A stretch of DNA of 7,468 bases from Gammaproteobacteria bacterium (GTDB taxonomy: Bacteria > Pseudomonadota > Gammaproteobacteria > GRL18): assembly GCA_030632625.1 (NCBI GenBank), contig DAOVUK010000140.1:1-7468 (forward strand), written 5' to 3'. A program made the translations under genes and the position numbers. The notes below the pieces were generated by a model that was not told where the DNA came from, made no database searches, and was given only the letters and a program-made list of their open reading frames with translations. Below are positions 5,677 through 7,468 of the stretch, in pieces; position 1 is the first letter of the stretch, and each line of letters starts with the position of its first letter.

Positions 5677-6435
5677 TTAAATGCTCACTATTTTGGAACA
5701 AACAGGACAGTGCGGATCGGCAGGTAGTTTTAAGCTGCGCCAATCCATTGTATAGGCATCTAATAACAATAATCGGGATACCAGCGGTTTACCGACAGAC
5801 ATAATAATTTTCATTGTTTCAACTGCCTGAATACTACCAATAATTCCAACAACCGGAGACAGAACGCCATTTTCAGAACAGGTGGTTGCGGTATCATCAG
5901 CATCATCTTTATATAAACAGCGATAACAGGGGCCTTTGCCCTGATTAGCAAAAACAATGATCTGTCCTTCCATGCGAATTGCAGCGCCTGATACCAGAGG
6001 AGTCTGCGCAGTAAAGCAAACTTTATTCAGCAAAAAGCGTGAGTCAAAATTATCTGTGCCGTCAACAACCACATCAGCCTGCTGCACTTGTGTATACAAG
6101 CTCTGCTCATCTAATTTTTTTGTTAAGGCAGTGACCTGAATTTCCGGATTTAATTGCAATAAGGTTTCTTTTGCTGAATCAGCCTTGTTTTTACCAATGC
6201 GCTTAGGTGAACTGTGAATAATTTGTCTTTGTAAATTAGATAAATCAACATCATCAAAATCACAGATCACTAAATGACCGACACCCGCTGATGCGAGATA
6301 CATTGCAATAGGTGAACCTAAACCACCCATACCGATAATAAGGACTCTGGCATTAAGTAATTTTTCCTGACCCTCAATGCCGACATAAGGCAGCATGATT
6401 TGTCGGGAGTATCGAAGTAATTGATCATCATTCAT
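5677..6435 (-). CDS. moeB: HesA/MoeB/ThiF-family adenylyltransferase (E1-like), probably MoeB
   Basis: A 252-residue E1-like enzyme that adenylates the C-terminal Gly-Gly of a small sulfur-carrier protein, MoaD for molybdopterin synthesis or ThiS for thiazole. Visible features: the family start LLRYSRQIMLP, Rossmann ATP loop GMGGLGSP (35-42), SNLQRQIIH with the ATP-contacting Arg (66-74), DGTDNFDSR (125-133) with the catalytic-type Asp, VSGAAIRMEGQI (148-159), zinc pairs C170-x2-C173 and C243-x2-C246, and C186 in TTCSENGVLSP at the position of MoeB Cys187. Length is close to E. coli MoeB (249). There is no rhodanese domain. MoeB and ThiF cannot be separated by motif alone, and neither moaD nor thiS is nearby; similarity through the CYRC-to-CPVC region favours MoeB. 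It is the first gene of the leftward pair with dusC. Confidence 0.85.
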   Translation of the reverse strand: MNDDQLLRYSRQIMLPYVGIEGQEKLLNARVLIIGMGGLGSPIAMYLASAGVGHLVICDFDDVDLSNLQRQIIHSSPKRIGKNKADSAKETLLQLNPEIQVTALTKKLDEQSLYTQVQQADVVVDGTDNFDSRFLLNKVCFTAQTPLVSGAAIRMEGQIIVFANQGKGPCYRCLYKDDADDTATTCSENGVLSPVVGIIGSIQAVETMKIIMSVGKPLVSRLLLLDAYTMDWRSLKLPADPHCPVCSKIVSI

Positions 6436-6442
6436 AGTATGA

Positions 6443-6448
6443 ATTATA
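6443..6448 (-). promoter_or_regulatory. Consensus -10 (TATAAT) just before the moeB-like gene
   Basis: A perfect TATAAT on the minus strand ends only seven bases before the ATG at 6433-6435. No good TTGACA-like element is seen 16-18 bases upstream. If used, transcription would begin at or next to the A of the start codon, giving a nearly leaderless mRNA, consistent with the absence of a Shine-Dalgarno. In this AT-rich region the hexamer may also be a coincidence. Confidence 0.35.
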
Positions 6449-6530
6449 CCTGTCTAAATAAGCTTGTATTTTATCCGATCTATTGATTTGATGATACCAG
6501 AGATCAAAAGCAGACAAGTTGTGAATAAAG

Positions 6531-6590
6531 TTGACAATATATCTGGTAACACTTTACTTTATAAAACTCTGAGTTAGAATGTCATAATAA
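6531..6590 (+). promoter_or_regulatory. Candidate promoter region of adk
   Basis: The gap between the divergent moeB-like gene and adk contains TTGACA at 6531-6536, without a good -10 at 16-18 bases. A better-spaced pair follows: TTTACT (6553-6558, four of six) and TAGAAT (6575-6580, five of six), 16 bases apart, giving a start near 6587 and a leader of about 38 nt. CATAAT (6583-6588) is another possible -10. Which is used cannot be decided by eye. Confidence 0.4.
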
Positions 6591-6624
6591 GCTTTTATAA
6601 TTACTTCATGTTAGTGAGAAAAAA

Positions 6625-7468
6625 ATGAGAATTGTTTTATTAGGCGCACCTGGTTCAGGTAAAGGCACACAAGCAAAAAAATTAGTTGAAAAATACGGTG
6701 TCCCACAAATTTCCACAGGTGATTTATTACGTGCCGCAGTTCGGGATGAAACTCCTCTGGGAATTAAAGCAAAAGAAGCAATGGAAGCCGGTGAGTTAGT
6801 CACAGATGATATTGTTCTTGGTATCATAGAAGAACGCTTAAAAGAGCCTGATGCTTTTTATGGTTTTATTCTGGATGGTTTCCCAAGAAATATTCCTCAG
6901 GCTGAAGCGCTGGATAATATGTTAAACACTATTTATAAGCCTCTGGAAAAAACAATCCTGATTGATGTTGATCTTGAAGCTCTGATGCATCGTTTGACCG
7001 GTCGAAGAACCTGTGCTGATTGCGGTCAAATGTATAATGTTTATACCTCAGCCCCAATCCTGACAGAAGTTTGTGATAAGTGTGGTGGCAAGTTAATACA
7101 AAGAGCGGATGATAACCAGGAGACTATTGGCCATCGTCTGAAAATCTACAGTTCACAAACAGAACCATTAATTTCCTATTATAAACAACAAAGTAAAAAT
7201 ATTGCCATTGAAGGCTCCGGTGATGTTGATGAGATCTTTGCACGTATCACTGAAATTCTGGATCCACTGGTTAAAACGCCAGTGGATGCAGAAGCAATTC
7301 CAATGGAACAAGAGTCTGAAAAAGTGAAAGTAACAGCAGAAGATAAAAAGACTGTTGTTAAGAAGAAAGCGGCAGTGAAGAAAAAGGCTGTTGTTAAGAA
7401 GAAAGCGGCAGTGAAGAAAAAGGCTGTTGTTAAGAAGAAAGCGTCAGTGAAGAAAAAGGCCGTTGTTA
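6625..7468 (+). CDS. adk: Adenylate kinase with zinc-type LID and lysine-rich tail (3' end outside window)
   Basis: Catalyses ATP + AMP = 2 ADP in the cytoplasm. The frame is open from ATG at 6625 for 281 codons to the window edge. The P-loop is GAPGSGKGT (7-15), followed by the AMP-binding region QISTGDLLRAAV and DGFPRNIPQAEALD, and LTGRR (124-128). The LID carries four cysteines, C130-x2-C133-x16-C150-x2-C153, the zinc-binding set known from Bacillus-type enzymes; E. coli Adk lacks it. The catalytic core ends near residue 215, the normal family length. An acidic spacer (about 218-240) leads into a lysine-rich repeat from 244 onward, alternating VVKKKA and AVKKKA units, still running at the edge. 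The tail is unusual; its role is unknown, and nucleic-acid or ribosome association is inference from charge. Preceded by AGTGAG, a weak Shine-Dalgarno. Confidence 0.93.
   Translation, partial: MRIVLLGAPGSGKGTQAKKLVEKYGVPQISTGDLLRAAVRDETPLGIKAKEAMEAGELVTDDIVLGIIEERLKEPDAFYGFILDGFPRNIPQAEALDNMLNTIYKPLEKTILIDVDLEALMHRLTGRRTCADCGQMYNVYTSAPILTEVCDKCGGKLIQRADDNQETIGHRLKIYSSQTEPLISYYKQQSKNIAIEGSGDVDEIFARITEILDPLVKTPVDAEAIPMEQESEKVKVTAEDKKTVVKKKAAVKKKAVVKKKAAVKKKAVVKKKASVKKKAVV
7354..7468 (+). repeat. 36-bp tandem repeat encoding the lysine-rich Adk tail
   Basis: Units at 7354-7389 and 7390-7425 are identical over 36 bp. The third (7426-7461) differs at two positions (GCA to TCA, giving Ala to Ser, and a silent GCT to GCC), and a fourth begins at 7462. 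Each unit encodes VVKKKA-AVKKKA and is itself two diverged 18-bp halves. Near-identity at the DNA level, including silent positions, points to recent expansion. The array continues beyond the window. Confidence 0.95.

Noticed and set aside
5957..6139. Short plus-strand frame inside the moeB-like gene
   Set aside because: It is antisense to the conserved E1 core and has no independent support.
6606..6827. Open frame antisense to the start of adk
   Set aside because: It overlaps the conserved P-loop and AMP-binding region of adk; its translation resembles no known family.

Overview
The window looks like chromosomal DNA of an AT-rich proteobacterium, most likely a gammaproteobacterium. The basis is a DusC-type dihydrouridine synthase that closely follows the E. 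coli pattern, a MoeB/ThiF-type E1 enzyme, a FixL/FixJ-style two-component pair and a perfect FNR/ANR-type box. Genus cannot be read from the sequence. There is no RNA gene, insertion sequence, integrase or CRISPR array.

Layout. (1) 1-264: a consensus FNR box, then a well-initiated 60-residue gene of unknown function. (2) 265-2352, minus strand: a two-gene operon of a soluble PAS histidine-kinase-like protein followed 3 bases later by a FixJ/NarL-type response regulator. (3) 2353-2513: divergent intergenic region with two small inverted repeats. (4) 2514-4508, plus strand: a membrane HAMP-GAF histidine kinase with an intact phosphoacceptor. (5) 4517-4621: a strictly period-7 repeat array filling the convergent gap and running through the stop codon of the next gene. 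(6) 4608-6435, minus strand: a moeB-like gene followed by dusC. (7) 6436-6624: divergent promoter region. (8) 6625 to the right edge: adk with a zinc-type LID and a long lysine-rich repetitive C-terminal tail, cut off by the window.

Two things stand out. First, the PAS kinase has a recognisable DHp motif and a nearly complete ATP-binding domain, but the phosphoaccepting His is Asp and the adjacent catalytic acid is Lys (A-D-K-L-N-Q-P-L in place of A-H-E-L-N-Q-P-L). It should not autophosphorylate conventionally, although its partner regulator keeps every phosphorylation residue and an intact kinase is encoded divergently next door. A split system is plausible: the membrane kinase supplies phosphate and the degenerate protein acts as phosphatase, scaffold or allosteric partner. 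Second, the window is dense in short tandem repeats: 18-, 15- and 12-bp arrays in the kinase, a 12-bp array in dusC, a 36-bp array in adk and a 7-bp array between genes. Every array lying wholly inside a gene has a period divisible by three; the only one that does not lies in the intergenic gap and reaches just the last codons and stop of dusC. This suggests a replication-slippage process filtered by selection for reading frame.
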